From Rusavskia elegans (Eukaryota; Ascomycota; Lecanoromycetes; Teloschistales; Teloschistaceae): a stretch of DNA of 64,000 nucleotides. Positions 1-13,358 of the stretch are shown here, one piece after another; the stretch's first letter is position 1, and the number at the start of each line of letters is the position of its first letter. The notes under the pieces were generated by a model. It made no database searches, had not been told where the DNA came from, and saw only the letters and a program-made list of their open reading frames with translations. Location: NCBI GenBank assembly GCA_011316305.1, contig SAUG01000064.1, positions 1-64,000 on the forward strand. Direction: 5' to 3'. The translations under genes were made by a program, and so were the position numbers.

Positions 1-54
1 TATATTACTAAATAAATTTAAATTAAAATTCTATAGAAAGAACCGTTATTTACG

Positions 55-1640
55 TTAATTAAACTAGGGTATAAGTTTTACTACCGTATATTTAATACTG
101 GTATACTAACGCTTGATTTACTTACTAAACCACTGGTTCACCGAATACCAAAACCAAAATAAATTAACTAAATAAAGAAACGATATCGTTTCTCTTCGAT
201 ATTATAAATATTAATAAAATTTTAACGCTAAAATAAACTTATATATAGTAAAAGATAATGAAAAAAAATAGAAAAACGAACCGGTTTTATACCCTATTGA
301 TTTAATATACTAGATATAAAGTAATATAGAATTGGCCGTATTATATCTATAACTCTATTGAAATACTTATATTTATTAAATAACAAGACGGATTAATAGT
401 TTAGTCTAGTTAAAATCGCTAGAGTCGCGGGACTATTTTTATTTAATAGATCGGTTCTATTAGATATATCGGCCCTTTTATTATATATATTACTTTTTAT
501 AGTCTAATAGATAGTTTTTCTTTATAATCGTTAATTTAATTACTAAATACTATCCCCGTTTATCTTTTATATTTATCTATAAAACGAAATCGCTTTATAA
601 TATTATAACTTTATCTTTACGGCTATATAAGATTAGTTATAATAATCTATACCAGAATTCTTCTACTATTTAGTAGTTCGGACTACGTCTATAGCTGTAG
701 CTAGACTCGAACGTAACGTTTTCTATTATAATAGAACGTTATAATAGAATCCGAAATAGTTATACTATAGAATTAATAATAATATTTATAGAAACGGAAT
801 AAAATATAAACGTTATAATAGTTATATTTATAATTTTTGAAGTCAATAAACCATTTTTTATTATAGACGTCCTATATTATATAGACTATAGAAACGTTAA
901 AAATATTAGAGAAAACAGATTTATATAATAGCGGATTAGAATTTCTATTAGAAAATTCTAGTAATTCTAGATTAAAACTATTATAACCGAAACGACGATA
1001 ATCTAAACCGATATAATTACTTTTACGATTTATACGAAAACGATTAAAAGGTCGGTTATATCTACTACTAGATCTACTTTTATTATCGCCGTTATAAAAA
1101 TCGTTATTTCCGAGAATATTTAGAGTACCCCCGAAACTAACGCCTTTTCTAGAAATATTTAGACTAGTTATTTCGAGTCGGGTTTCTATCGGTATTTCGG
1201 AAATCCGATCCGAGTTTTAATAAATTAATTTAACCCGACCTGCTAAATAGTATAGATCGGTTTCTAAAATTAAAACCGAAAATCGAATCGAATTATAAAA
1301 TAGATATCGATAGAAATTTAATTCGATCCGCTAAATCTTTTATATAAAGTAAAATAATATAAATAATATATTAACTTTAATTAAATCAATTTCTAATAGA
1401 TAGATATAATTTTTATACTAGAATTATATTTTTATATTAGATTTTAGCGATCTTAGCGGTTTTAGCGGGTTAAATCCGGGAATCCGAGTTTAACTCGGAA
1501 CCGAGTCGGTTTAGTATCTAAAAAAATCGGAACCGACTCGGTTTAGTATCTAGAAAAGTCGAAACCGATTCGGTTCGAATCAAGGATACGAATTCGGATT
1601 CGAAATCCGATCCGACAGTCAGTTTAGAAATATTTTTCTC
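55..1640. repeat. Diverged repeat shared with about 13,359-13,690
   Basis: Two segments, about 55-157 and 1,441-1,640, resemble in the same orientation 13,359-13,465 and 13,503-13,690. The second pair shares strings such as ctagaaaagtcg and ttcggattcgaaat. Spacing differs (about 1.3 kb on the left, about 40 bp on the right), so one copy has an insertion or the other a deletion. The repeat class is unknown. Confidence 0.5.
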
Positions 1641-2400
1641 TACGGTAAAAATAGTAGCGATTTAAACTATAAATAGATTATTTAAAAAGATTCTATAATA
1701 TTCGAATTTATATAAATTTTAAAAGAGGCTGTATTTTTATTATATATCGTTATTCGTTTTATATCGGCGTCGAACTAAAAGTAAAAAGAAAATCTAAATC
1801 GAAAATTTATATTCGAATTTTATAAACGCCAAACGCGTTATATAGACCTTAGAGATATAATTGGAACGCGTGGAAACGAAACTCGCCGTCCAATCGCTAC
1901 CGCGTCGCTAGCGTATCGGATTTCGATTCTTCCCCGCTTTTTTCTTTCTTTTATTATTAGGCTATACTCTAGTTATTCTGAGGTATAAATTAGTTCTATA
2001 ATATATCTTTCGTTTGGTCTATAATCGTATATTGCTCTAGAAATACCATCTATCTAATATTGATAAAAGAGGAAATATAAAAAAGATAGAAATAGAAAAC
2101 GAAAATAATAAAAATAAAAATAAAATTATAAAACTATCTAATTAATTATCCAAATCTAGAGATAGTAGATTTAGATAAACCTATTATTTTGATATATTAT
2201 TAAATTAATAATAAAAGAAGATACGGGATAGCTCCATATCACGCGCTGAATAAAATCCATACTATACGCGTAAAACGTTTCTAGTATCTCGCGTCCTATA
2301 TTCTACTTCTGGCTTTTTACTACGGTAATTATACTACTTTCGCCTATAACTTCGGCTTTTTCGTAAGAATTTCCTGAGATTTTCTATAATATCGGTCTAA

Positions 2401-2893
2401 TGTTATAAGGCTACTTGGAAGTCTGATATTTCCAAAAGTTATTTGGACTTATTAGTATATCTGTAAATAGAAATATAACGGGTAATTACTTTAAATTAAT
2501 ATAAAAATAAATTAGTTATATTACTAGAATAGTATATAGCGATAACTAATAAATTAAATACGAGCTATAAAGGCGTCGAGTTCGGGATTTATATAGATAA
2601 ATAAAATCCTCTACTATTTAGATTATTTATTAATTAGGATAACTAAAATAGCTTTATTTTAAGATATTTACTTACTAAAACCGCTAAAACTAAGTTTACT
2701 TATAGTATTTATTTACTAAAACTACTAAAATTAGGGTATTTAAAGTATTTATTTACTAAAACTACTAAAATACTCCTTAGTACTAATACTAAGGCCGTCC
2801 TATATATCTTTACCTATTAAAGTATAATAGAAAATCCTATATTATACTAAATACTACCGCGTTTCCGAAAGTACGTCGCCTATATTTATAATA
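2401..2893 (-). repeat. Left LTR (3' LTR) of the outer Ty3/gypsy element
   Basis: 493 bp, aligning in direct orientation with 11,605-11,975. It is about 122 bp longer than the partner because a roughly 41-bp unit is present about four times here (about 2,625-2,776) and once in the right LTR. Confidence 0.85.
2625..2776. repeat. Tandem repeat of about 41 bp inside the left LTR
   Basis: Imperfect copies beginning tatttatttactaaaac run at about 2,664-2,705, 2,706-2,745 and 2,746-2,776, with a more diverged copy at about 2,625-2,663. The right LTR has a single copy at about 11,825-11,861. Confidence 0.7.
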
Positions 2894-5800
2894 CTAGATC
2901 CCTTCTTTAGATTTTTTGTCCCTAAAAAACTATCGTCCCTTCTTTTTTATAGATAAAAGGAAAAAACTATTAACTAAAGATCGGTATAAAAAAGTCCTAT
3001 TATTAGGTATTAGTATATTAGCTATATATTTTTATCGGAATTATTCCTAGTTAGAGAAGTTCTATTATATTAGTAAAGGTTCTAAAAAGTATATTAATTA
3101 TATAAAGTAAATCTATCTTTATAACCTTATTCTATTAAATACTACGCGCTAGTATCGTTTTAAAAATAAGTATAAAAAATTAAAGAAAGAATTATATAAA
3201 GCGTATACGAAATAATAGCGTTTACTTTATTAATTAGATTATATTAAGGAAGAGCAGCGTATTATAGTTAACGGTAAGCTATAAAATATTAAAAAATTAG
3301 AACGCGAGATTATTACCGCGGATCTATTTTTTTTTTATAAATTTAAATTTTTTTATCGATATTATTTCCGAATAGATTCTCCTATCTAATAATTCCGGTT
3401 AATCGATAATTTCTTTAGCTTCTTTTAATAGAACTGTTATAGAGCTTTTTAATAGTTTACTAAGTATTTTTTAGGTTTCTAGGTATTTTCTAAAATAGGA
3501 TAACCTTTCTATTTAACTAGATAGTTCTAACCTTCCTATTATAGGATTTTTTTAACTATAAAGGTATCTTCCTCTTATATTTCGAAATTAAATATCTATT
3601 ATAACAGCGTTCTAGAATCGGCTGGTTTTAAAAAAGATATATAGAATACCGGGTATATTTTAATATCTTTAAATAGATCGAATTTAAAATTCTAAAGTAC
3701 TCTAATCTCTTTAATTAAAAATAGTCCGATTTTAATATAGTTAAATTTTTTACTTAAAGTTTTTATTTTTAGATTTTTTATAAAAAGGTATACCTTATCT
3801 CCTTTCTTTAGCTAAAGTACTATTTTTCGCTTCTTATTTTAGTATTTACCCGAATATTTCTATATTTTTAGGATATTCCCGTAGATTTTTTTCTAAATCT
3901 CGACTTTTTAAATTACTAATTCCGCTAATTTATATAGTAGCGATTATCCGAATAAATTCGGTTATCTTCTATTATCGGTATAGAACGGTATTTCTTTTAT
4001 TATACTAGATTCTTTTATATTAAATACTAATTATACTATTAGTAAAAGTAAAACCTAATTATTTTAAACGTCGTTAATATAATACTTTAGGTATTACTCG
4101 AACGTCTAGTTAATATATTCTATCTACCCGTCCGTTATCGAATAGAAGGCTATTAATATTTTTAATTTAATATTTAATAGAGGAATAAGGGTTTACTAAT
4201 AGTTTAAAGTAAAAAGTTTATCTCTATTACTTATTAATACTTCTAGCAGTCTATAATACCGAAATAATCGATCTAGGATAACGAATCTAAGTTATTCTAT
4301 TATAAAATCTTTTCTTAATAGGATTACGTAGATATATTTCGTAAATCTATCTATTATATTAAGTATCGAGTTATATTTTATATTTATTATCGGATCTTTC
4401 GATTTTAGGAGTTTAATAATAAAATCTAATATAATTTTCTTCTATAGTAAGTCCGGTAATTTCTAATATTAAATCTTTCTATAACGAGTATATATACTAT
4501 ATTTATTTTATTAATAACTAAAATATCTTTTAATATATATTTCGATACGTTATTTTATATTAGGAAACTAGTAATACTATTATAAAAGTTATATTATTTT
4601 TATTATATCTGGATACCTTTATAGTATTCTATTATAGTATTTTTTAATATATTTATTAATTTTATTATTCGGTATTTATAACTTTTCCTTTTTAATAGGA
4701 AATTATTTCTAGTCGTTTCTAAATATATATAGTACTATATTTATCTTGTACTGATTTACTAATAGTAATCTATTTTTATTAACTTTAAAGATATTATTAT
4801 TAAAAACCTCCTTTATTTTTATATAATTACTTCTTCGACTTAAAGTATCTACTTTTCTATTTTCTTTACCTAAAATATAGTATATCTTAAATTTATATTA
4901 ACCGAAAAGTTTAGACTATTATATTTATCTTCTATTAAATAATTTTATTATTATAAAATATAAAAGGTTTTTATAGTCTATAAAAATAGTTAACTTTAGT
5001 AATCCTTCGGCGTATACTCTCTACTATTCTAATATAGGTACTATAGCTAGTAGTTCTTTATTATAGATATTATAATTCTATTCCGCTAGTAATAATTTTC
5101 TAGATATATATACTATTAGATACTATTTACCCTTATATTATTATAGAAGGTATACTTCTATAGCTAGATCTAACGAATCCGTTTCTATATATAATAGTTT
5201 TTTTAAATCGAATATTTTAAATACTAGGTCTTTTATATATTCTTTTTTAAAATCTTCGAATATTTATTATTTTCTTTTTTTCTAATACTATTTAATAGCG
5301 TCTTTTATTTAAGCTATTAGAGCGAGAGCTCTTTTAGAATAGTTTTTTATAAACTTTCGATTATAGTTTATAAATCCGAAGAAGTTTTAGATTTCTTTAA
5401 TATTTATTAGTATCTCCTATTTTATAATAGCTTTTAGTTTACTAGGGTCGATACGTAGTCCGTTTCGTCCTATAATAAATTCTAGGAAGTTAACTTCTTT
5501 TTTATAGAATTTATATTTTTCTAATTTAAAGCGTAAATCTCTTCCTTTTAGATATTTAAGAATTTTACTAACGTATTATTTATATTCTTCGAATATTTTA
5601 GAGAAAACCAAAATATTATTAAGGTAGGCGATAATAAATATATTAAAATATTCTTTTAATATATTATTAATTATATTCTAATAGGTTACCGGGACGATCG
5701 TAAATCTAAATAGTATTACTATCTATTTATAATAACTATACCGTATTCGGAAAACTATTTTCTATTCTTTTCCGGCTTTTATCCGTATAAAGTTATATAT

Positions 5801-6506
5801 TTCTTAAAAATCGAGTTTTATAAAGTATTTTACTTTATAAAGTCTATTTTAGAATTCGCTAATATTTAGTAGTAGATATCTATTTTTAATTATAATATCG
5901 TTTAGCTTCCGGTAATTAATATATAAACGGAATATTCTATCCTTTTTAAATATAAAGAGGATCGGATATCCTATTAGTAATTAAGATTTCCTAATAAATC
6001 TCTTCTTTATATTTTTATTTAAATATTTATAAAATATTTTTAGTTCCGTTATAAATAATAGATAGATAGATCTAAATATAGATTATTTATCTAGTTTAAA
6101 TCTGATTTCGTAATTCTATATCTAATATTTAGATAATATTTTTATAATTATCTCTTCCTAAAATAAATTTATCTAATTTTTATATTTACCTAGAACCTTT
6201 TCTAATAGGTTTTCTATTAACTTTTTATTAGATAGTATAGAGTTTTTAAAAGATTCGTAATTTTCTTTTCTATCTTTATTTTATTAATCTAGCTAACCTC
6301 TATCGGTATCTAATAAGTCGGACCTAAATAGTTTTTAGTTATCTTTCTTCGAAGTTATAAGTTCGCGTTTTATATTCTACTTTTTATCTACCCGAAATCG
6401 CTACTTCGGTATAGGCTAGATACTTTCTATATAGGAATATTATTTAAAGCTAAATACTTTTTTCTTCCAGTCTATTACTAGATTATAATCTTTTAACTAA
6501 AGTATT

Positions 6507-6916
6507 TATATCGTTCCTATATATCAGAGGGCGTTACGTTCGAGCCTAGCTATAACCGTAGACGTAGTCCGAGCTACTAAATAGTAAAGGAGTTCTAGTA
6601 TAGATTATTATAACTAATCCTATATAGCCGCAGAGGTATAATTATAATATTATAAGGTATCTTCGTTATAAAATAATTAAAAAGAAAATAGTAGAGATAT
6701 ATTTAATAATTATATTAACGACTAACGAGAGAAACTATTTATAGGAATAACGAGCGATATATATAGTAAAAGTAGCTATAAAGGCCGATAGATAGCCGTC
6801 GACTAAAAGTCCTATCCGGAAGGGCGGCTATATCGGCTATATACGGCTATAGATAATTAGGCTCGTTTACCTAACTAATCCTTCTATAGAACCTCTATAG
6901 AGTCGCGGATATAATA
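6507..6916 (-). repeat. Left LTR (3' LTR) of the nested element
   Basis: 410 bp, aligned end to end with 9,085-9,494. Differences are mostly C/T and G/A, as RIP would produce. Confidence 0.88.
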
Positions 6917-9084
6917 CGGGCCCCCCTATATCGCTTTTCTAAAGCTTTTTAAAGCTTCCTATACGTATTTAAAGTACTTCCTAGATTCCTAAATATTTTT
7001 TTTATTAGGGAACCCTTTCTATTTTACTAGAAATTCGTTAGTTTCTTTCCTTTTATCTAGAATCTTCTTAATTTTATATTCTTTTCGTCTCTAGTAGTAC
7101 TAATATTTCGCTAATAGAATACGGTCTGGTACTTTCTTTAGTAGTCTAATATAGAATTTAGGAAAAATTCCTATTACCGGAAGTTTTAGTTATACTATTA
7201 TTTCTTGAATATTTTAAACTTCGAAAGTTCCTATATATAGCTTATTAAGTTTCCTGTCTATTAAATTTTTTATTAAAAGTAAAACTTTATCCCTTTTATT
7301 AATTTTATAGTATTTTCTTATTTTATCTAGCTTCTATTTAACTTTTTCTTTTACTATTTAAATCCTTATTTTTACTTTATCCTAATTATTTTTTATCCTA
7401 TTAATAAAGGATTATACCGCTAGGTCTTTTATATCTAAATATACTTCTTATCGAATACTTTTACCGTAGAGCAGTTCGTCCGGCGTTATTCGAATATCTT
7501 TATTATAGGATAAATTTATTACTATTTAGGCTATCGGAAGAAATTAGATCTAATTTTCCCCTTTATCTAAGTAATAGATCCTTAGGTAAATTTCTAATAT
7601 CTAATTTATTCTTTCTATTTATCTATTAGTTTATAGGTAGAACGATATTAATATTACCTATTCCGCGCCTACTATCTATATTAAGCCTTTTATAAAGTTC
7701 GAGATAAATAACTTATTTCTATCTAAGATAGTCTTTTCCGAAATTCTATTTTTATAGAATACTATTTATAGTAATAGGAAAGCTAACTATTCTACTATTA
7801 TAGTTATTTTATATAGTATAAATCCTACGTATTTCGTAAGTCCGTTAATAATTATTACTATTATATTATATACGACTTATATATATAGATCGACTAATTT
7901 TAGTAATCCCGTAACGAAGTCTAATATAATCTATTAATAAGATATATCTAGTATTTATATCGGCTAATATTTTTCTACCGGTCTTTAACGGCTTTTCTTT
8001 ACTATTATATAGTCTGGATAGTTTCTAATAAATTCTTCTATATATTTTTTAAATATTAGTATATTAGTTTTTTTTTAAATACTTTTTAGTATTTTAGTAA
8101 TACTTTGGTATCCAGCCGTTTTTAGATCGTACGTTTATCTAATTATATTATTAATTTCTTCTAAAGCTTCCGCTCTTTCGAGAATATCTCCGACTTTTTT
8201 TAATAGGGGCCTAGATATCTTTTCGGCAGTTTTATAATCTGCTCTTCGACTTAATATATCTACTACTATATTATCAGTACCTTTAATATATCTAATTTCG
8301 AAGTTATAATAGATTATTTCCTCTACCTATCTTATTTATTGTTGATTTAATTCTTTATCTATTAATAATAATAGTAGGTTCTTATAGTCTATAAATACTA
8401 CTACTTTATAAAAAGTTCCGTTTATATAGATTTTCTAGTATTTAAAGCTTGTTATAATTGCCAGTATTTCCTTTTCCGTTATTATATAATTGACTTCTGC
8501 TGGAATCAATTTCCTTGAATAGTATCCAAGTAGTCTTCCTGGATATAAGCCGGCAAGGGTAACTCTCTTTCCGGTTCCTTTAGCACGTCCTGGAATTTCT
8601 TAAAAAGTTATAGAATTTTATCTATAGTAGCTAATTCTCCTTTAGTCTACTATTTTCGAGTTAAGGTTTTATATATCTTTTATATCTCGGCTATCCTTTT
8701 AGATATACTAAAAAGATAGTTTCCTATTTTTATCTATATCGTTTTCTAAATAATCTCTAGATTCTATAATATAAACTATAGAATACCTAAGTAGATATTC
8801 CTTTATATTTTTATAATATCGAAAATAATCTTCTTTTAATATCTATTATTTTATATCTATAGGGGTTTAATCTAATACTTAACTCTAATATACTCTATTT
8901 TATTAATAGTTCCTATTAAATAGGGTTCCGTCTTTCTAATTAAAGGGATATTAAACCTTTTTATATATTCTTTTAATATAATATTTTAAATAGCTCCTAA
9001 ATCGACTAAAGCCTCTATAGGTCGTCTAAATAACATTAATTAGATAAAAATTCGATTTTTATCTATCTTCCGGAATTATTAAAG

Positions 9085-9494
9085 TATAACGTCCCTATAT
9101 ATTAGAGGGTATTACGCTTAAGCCTAGCTATAGCCGTAGATATAGTCCGAGCTACTAAATAATAAAGGAATCCTAGCGTAGATTATTATAACTAATTCTA
9201 TATAGCTATAGCGGTACGGTTATAATATTACGAGGTATCTTTATTATAAAGTAATTAAAAAGAGAATAGTAGAAACGTATTTAATAATTATATTAATAAC
9301 TAACGAGAGAAACTATCTATAGAAGTAACGAGCGATATATATAGTAAAAGTAGCCGTAAAAGCCGACAGGTAACCGCCTACTAAAAATCCTATCCGAAAG
9401 GGCGGCTATATTAGCTATAGGGGGCTATAGATAATTAGGCTCGCTTATCTAACTAATCCTTCCATAGAACCTCTGTGGAATCGCGGACGTAACA
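9085..9494 (-). repeat. Right LTR (5' LTR) of the nested element
   Basis: 410 bp. It starts TATAACGTCC and ends GGACGTAACA, an inverted terminal pair implying an original TG...CA LTR. Confidence 0.88.
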
Positions 9495-11604
9495 GTATTC
9501 TATATACGATATCGTAGCTAGCTATCCGAATAATATTGAACTAAAGTTCCTTTTAATACTAATTAATTATTATTTAAAGTAATATCGTTTCTTCTGTAAC
9601 CTTTCTATCTATACTCGATATTTTATTTCTATTAATAACTATTAAGTTATATAAATCCTTTTTTTTAGTCCGAAGGAACCCTTTTTTTATAGTTAAATCT
9701 TCTAATACGAAATTTCTAGTTATATTTAAATCGATAAATATCTTAACCTTTTATAATCTATTATTAGTTTCGATAATTATTTTAATCTCGAATATATATA
9801 TATAGCTAGCTGAATTTAGTTACTTTTTCCGGGCTATAAAGTTATACGCTTGTAGTATACCTATTACTATAAGATTTTTAACTTCTCCCGAATCTTATTT
9901 AATATTTTTATACTTTCTATCTTTATAGTTTATCTATAAAATATATCTATAGAGGTTCTAATTAAAAATTCTATTTTTTTTTTACTATTTCTTCTAATAT
10001 TTATATCTACTATAGATAATATATCTAGGATAGTTATAAATATTATAATTTTCGATCTTAATAGATATTATAGAAATACGTCGGTATAGTTCTAATAGAT
10101 ACTACCCGGCTTCTTTTTTTTCTAATTTATAGATTCTACAGTTATTATTATAGCAGGCGGTCTAATTAAATAGTATATATTAATTTTCTATTATTATATT
10201 TTTTTATTATAATATCGGTTCCGAGATATTTTTATTTTTAAAGGCGTCGCTTCCTAATTTCTTTTTTAATATATCGACGATATAGTTTACTTTCTAATTC
10301 TACTAATCGTTCTATAGATATTTATTATTAATATATATTTTATAAATTTTTTTAAATCTTTTATAGATTACTATAAATCCTTCCTTTACTAATTCTTTAT
10401 TATAAGGAGCTTAAAGATATACTAGTCTAACGTTTTCTATTATTATAATTTCCTATCTAGAAACGGCTTTCTTTCTAGTAGGTTTTATTGATATTTATAG
10501 TAAAGCGTTATTTATAGTAGCTTCCTGTAGTACTTTATCGTTTTCTATAAATATAAATTTTTTATCCGAACTAGCTTCCTAGGATTTAGAACTACTATCG
10601 TCGTTTTTTAAAATAATCTCTTACTAGTCTTTAGATTTCTTTAATATAGAGTTAAACTATCGTTACTATACTTTATTTAATCGATACTTTTTTATAAAGT
10701 AATTTGATTTATTATAATTATAGTACGTTTTAGAATTCTTATTCTTTTTATTATTTCTAGGGTTTTTCCCTTTACGCTGTTATTATATAGAGTCTAGTTC
10801 TATAGATATAGATCTATAGTAGCTATTTCCGGTCCTTTTATTTAGTAGCTATCTTCTATATAGTTTCCTAAAGTAATATCCCCTACTAGTTTATAGTCTT
10901 CTATTATAGCGTTTTTTTATATCTCTTTTATATAGTTTATTATCGAAGTCGATAGATATTTTAATTAAATTATCTAAAGTTTTATATATTCGACCGTTAT
11001 ATATAAGTTTATCTTTTATTTATTTTTTTAGTCTTTATCTATATATTATATATAAAGCGTTATTATTCTACTCCGTTAGTAGTAATTACTTTTTAAACCG
11101 TATAGCGTATTCCGATACTATAGTTTTCTACTAAAAGTATTAAATAATATATTTAATAGTTAGGATTTTATTTAAAATTCCGAAAATATTATAAATATTT
11201 TTTAAACTATATAAACTATACGAAAATATATTTATTATTTTCTTCGTTATATATATATTAGTATAGGAGAGGTTTTATCTAGTACTAGGCTCGTCCCCGA
11301 AAATAAAATATAATAAAGAAGGTTTTTTTCTTTTCAGGTATAAAATAGAATATAAAGTATATATCTAATTATACGAGCTAGTTTTTTAGTTTATTCCGGT
11401 TTCTATAGTATTTATCGGGCTTATTAATTTTAATACTATAACTACAGTAATTAGTAATAGGAGTACTAACTTCTTTATTACTACTATTATCTTTTATCTA
11501 GATTTCTTTACTTTTAGATTCGGACTATTTTACTATAGAGTTAAAATTACTTAGAATAGAGGTTTAATATTAACCTATAATAGATATCCTAAAGGTATTT
11601 AAAA

Positions 11605-11975
11605 TATTATAAAGCTACCTAAAGGTCTAGTATTTCTAAAAGTTAGTTAGATTTATTAGTATATCTATAAACGGAGGTATAACGGGTAATTACTTTAAAT
11701 TAATATTAAAATAAATTAGTTATATTACTAGAGCAGTATATAGCGATAACTAATAAATTAAATACGAGCTATAAAGGCGTCGAGTTCGGGATCTATATAG
11801 ATAAATAAAATCTTCCACTGCTTAGAATATTTACTCGCTGAAACCACTAAGATACTCTTTAGTGCTGATACCAAGGCCGTCCTGTATATCTCTATCTATT
11901 GAGGCGTGATAGGAAATCCTGCGTTGTACTAAATACTACCGCGTTCCCGAAAGCACGCCGTCTGTATTTATAATA
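11605..11975 (-). repeat. Right LTR (5' LTR) of the outer Ty3/gypsy element
   Basis: 371 bp, partner of 2,401-2,893. Its distal half (about 11,810-11,960) keeps many CA and TG dinucleotides and is visibly less RIP-mutated than the left LTR. Confidence 0.85.
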
Positions 11976-13358
11976 TCTAAAGCTAATTTATCTGATTAAT
12001 TTAATCGAATATAAAGCAGATATAGGGGGTAGAGAATATTATACAGTTAAAAATACGGAGTTTTTATAGAGTTAACTCTATCTAGAGTCTTTCCAGAATC
12101 TTTACTAACTTTTAATAGTAAAATATTTTCTATAGAGATTACTATATATCTAATTCTGGTCGCGTATATTAGATTTTCTCAGGTCTAATAGTATAGACGT
12201 ATACGTAGAATATCTAAAAATTTTAACTTTAAATCCTATATCGTTAATTTTGAGTATATAGTTAAAGAAGATATATAAAAAATAGGAATCTCGTTATAAT
12301 ATACGAGGTCAGCTCTAATTCTAAAATATAATATAGATTTTATTCAGCGCGTGGTATAAAGTTATCTCGTACCTAAAAGAATAGATTTTATAATATAGAA
12401 AAGAAAATCCCCTTGTAGAGCCCCTATCCGGGGTTATAATTGAATTATTATATATATACGTTTTATCACCGTAGTTTTTATACGGCAATTACAGTTGTTA
12501 CTTATATAGCAAAGAATTTTCGCAGTTAAAAGTTAACTAAAGTTTACAGCGTTAATCGTTTTTATTCTATTATATTCTCTATTTAATTACTATTCCTCTC
12601 TTATATTCCAAGAATAAATATCGCTCTATATATACGGAAGAGCGAGCGATCTTCTAGTATATAGTCTTATCGATTCCCTTATACTACTTCGAAATACGTA
12701 CGATTATAAACTACTAATATAACCTCTAAAACTACCTACTAGACGGTAATACTATTTTTTATCCTTATTACTTCGTCCTCGTCTACGGTCGTACCCGAAT
12801 CTAGACGGCCTACTAACCTATCTAGATACTCGACGACTGCTAGTTTAACTGCTAGCTTAACGGCTAACTTAGATTCCTGCTCGAATTCTAGCAGGATAAA
12901 GGCTCCTACTAGAAGTCTAATACGGTCGCTAAAGCTATATAGCTCCGGTAAATTTAGAATACGAGGCTTTAATATTATATTTAAGACTACCGGATTTTAG
13001 GATTCGAAGTCCGTTATAGTAGGCGGACTAGCGAGGACTCGGTCGATATAATCGAGTAGCTCGAATTCGGCGGTTTTAAACTTTATTTCTTTAAATTAGA
13101 AAGATATAATTATAGTTATAGGTCTAGTATTAGTAGAGATTCTATATATATTAGCCTGCAGTCTAGGCTATTACGGAAGATACGTATATTAGATACGATA
13201 GTAGGTACTAGTAAAAGAAAACGAAAAAGAAACGACTGTAAGGTATATATATATACGAAAATTCTGCTATATTATATTTTAAATAAACTATAGAAACTTA
13301 TACTATAAACGTATTACGAAATAGATTAGAATTAATTTTATATAGTTTTTTAATTTAA

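Larger units (their letters stand above)
6507..9494 (-). mobile_element. Nested chromodomain Ty3/gypsy remnant with two LTRs
   Basis: Two 410-bp direct LTRs (6,507-6,916 and 9,085-9,494) enclose 2.17 kb and are flanked by identical GTATT (6,502-6,506 and 9,495-9,499), so this is a single insertion into the outer element. On the minus strand an RT/RNase H stretch is readable at about 8,240-8,620, with YYSRKLIPAEVNY followed by FIDYKN and later a DIVSRR-like end of RNase H. Near the left LTR (about 6,960-7,080) is a chromodomain-like trace in which a Trp codon has become a stop before KGFP. Gag, protease and most of RT are absent, so it is internally deleted. A purine-rich run (aggggggccc, minus) adjoins the left LTR as expected for a polypurine tract. 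Confidence 0.88.
2401..11975 (-). mobile_element. Ty3/gypsy LTR retrotransposon, RIP-inactivated, hosting a nested element
   Basis: Direct LTRs lie at 2,401-2,893 and 11,605-11,975, both beginning TGTTATAA or its RIP form TATTATAA and both ending TTATAATA. They are flanked by the same five bases, TCTAA (2,396-2,400 and 11,976-11,980). Coding order is on the minus strand. A gag zinc knuckle trace is at about 10,684-10,725, a reverse transcriptase trace resembling YLDDILVF is at about 5,600-5,650 (read as YLNNILVF), and an RNase H trace (FIDYKN, from TDHKN) is at about 4,970-5,000. All frames carry stops. Without the nested element it is about 6.6 kb, a normal length for the family. Confidence 0.88.
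2222..12371. mobile_element. Remnant of a terminal-inverted-repeat element, split by an LTR retroelement
   Basis: About 45 bases at 2,222-2,266 recur as an imperfect reverse complement at about 12,327-12,371. The central 18 bases (cacgcgctgaataaaatc) match exactly. Both ends begin TACG, which would fit a TA target site as in Tc1/mariner or pogo-like elements (inference). Only about 180 bp on the left and 395 bp on the right remain outside the LTR retroelement at 2,401-11,975, so this is a short or degenerate DNA element that served as insertion target. No transposase can be read. Confidence 0.5.
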
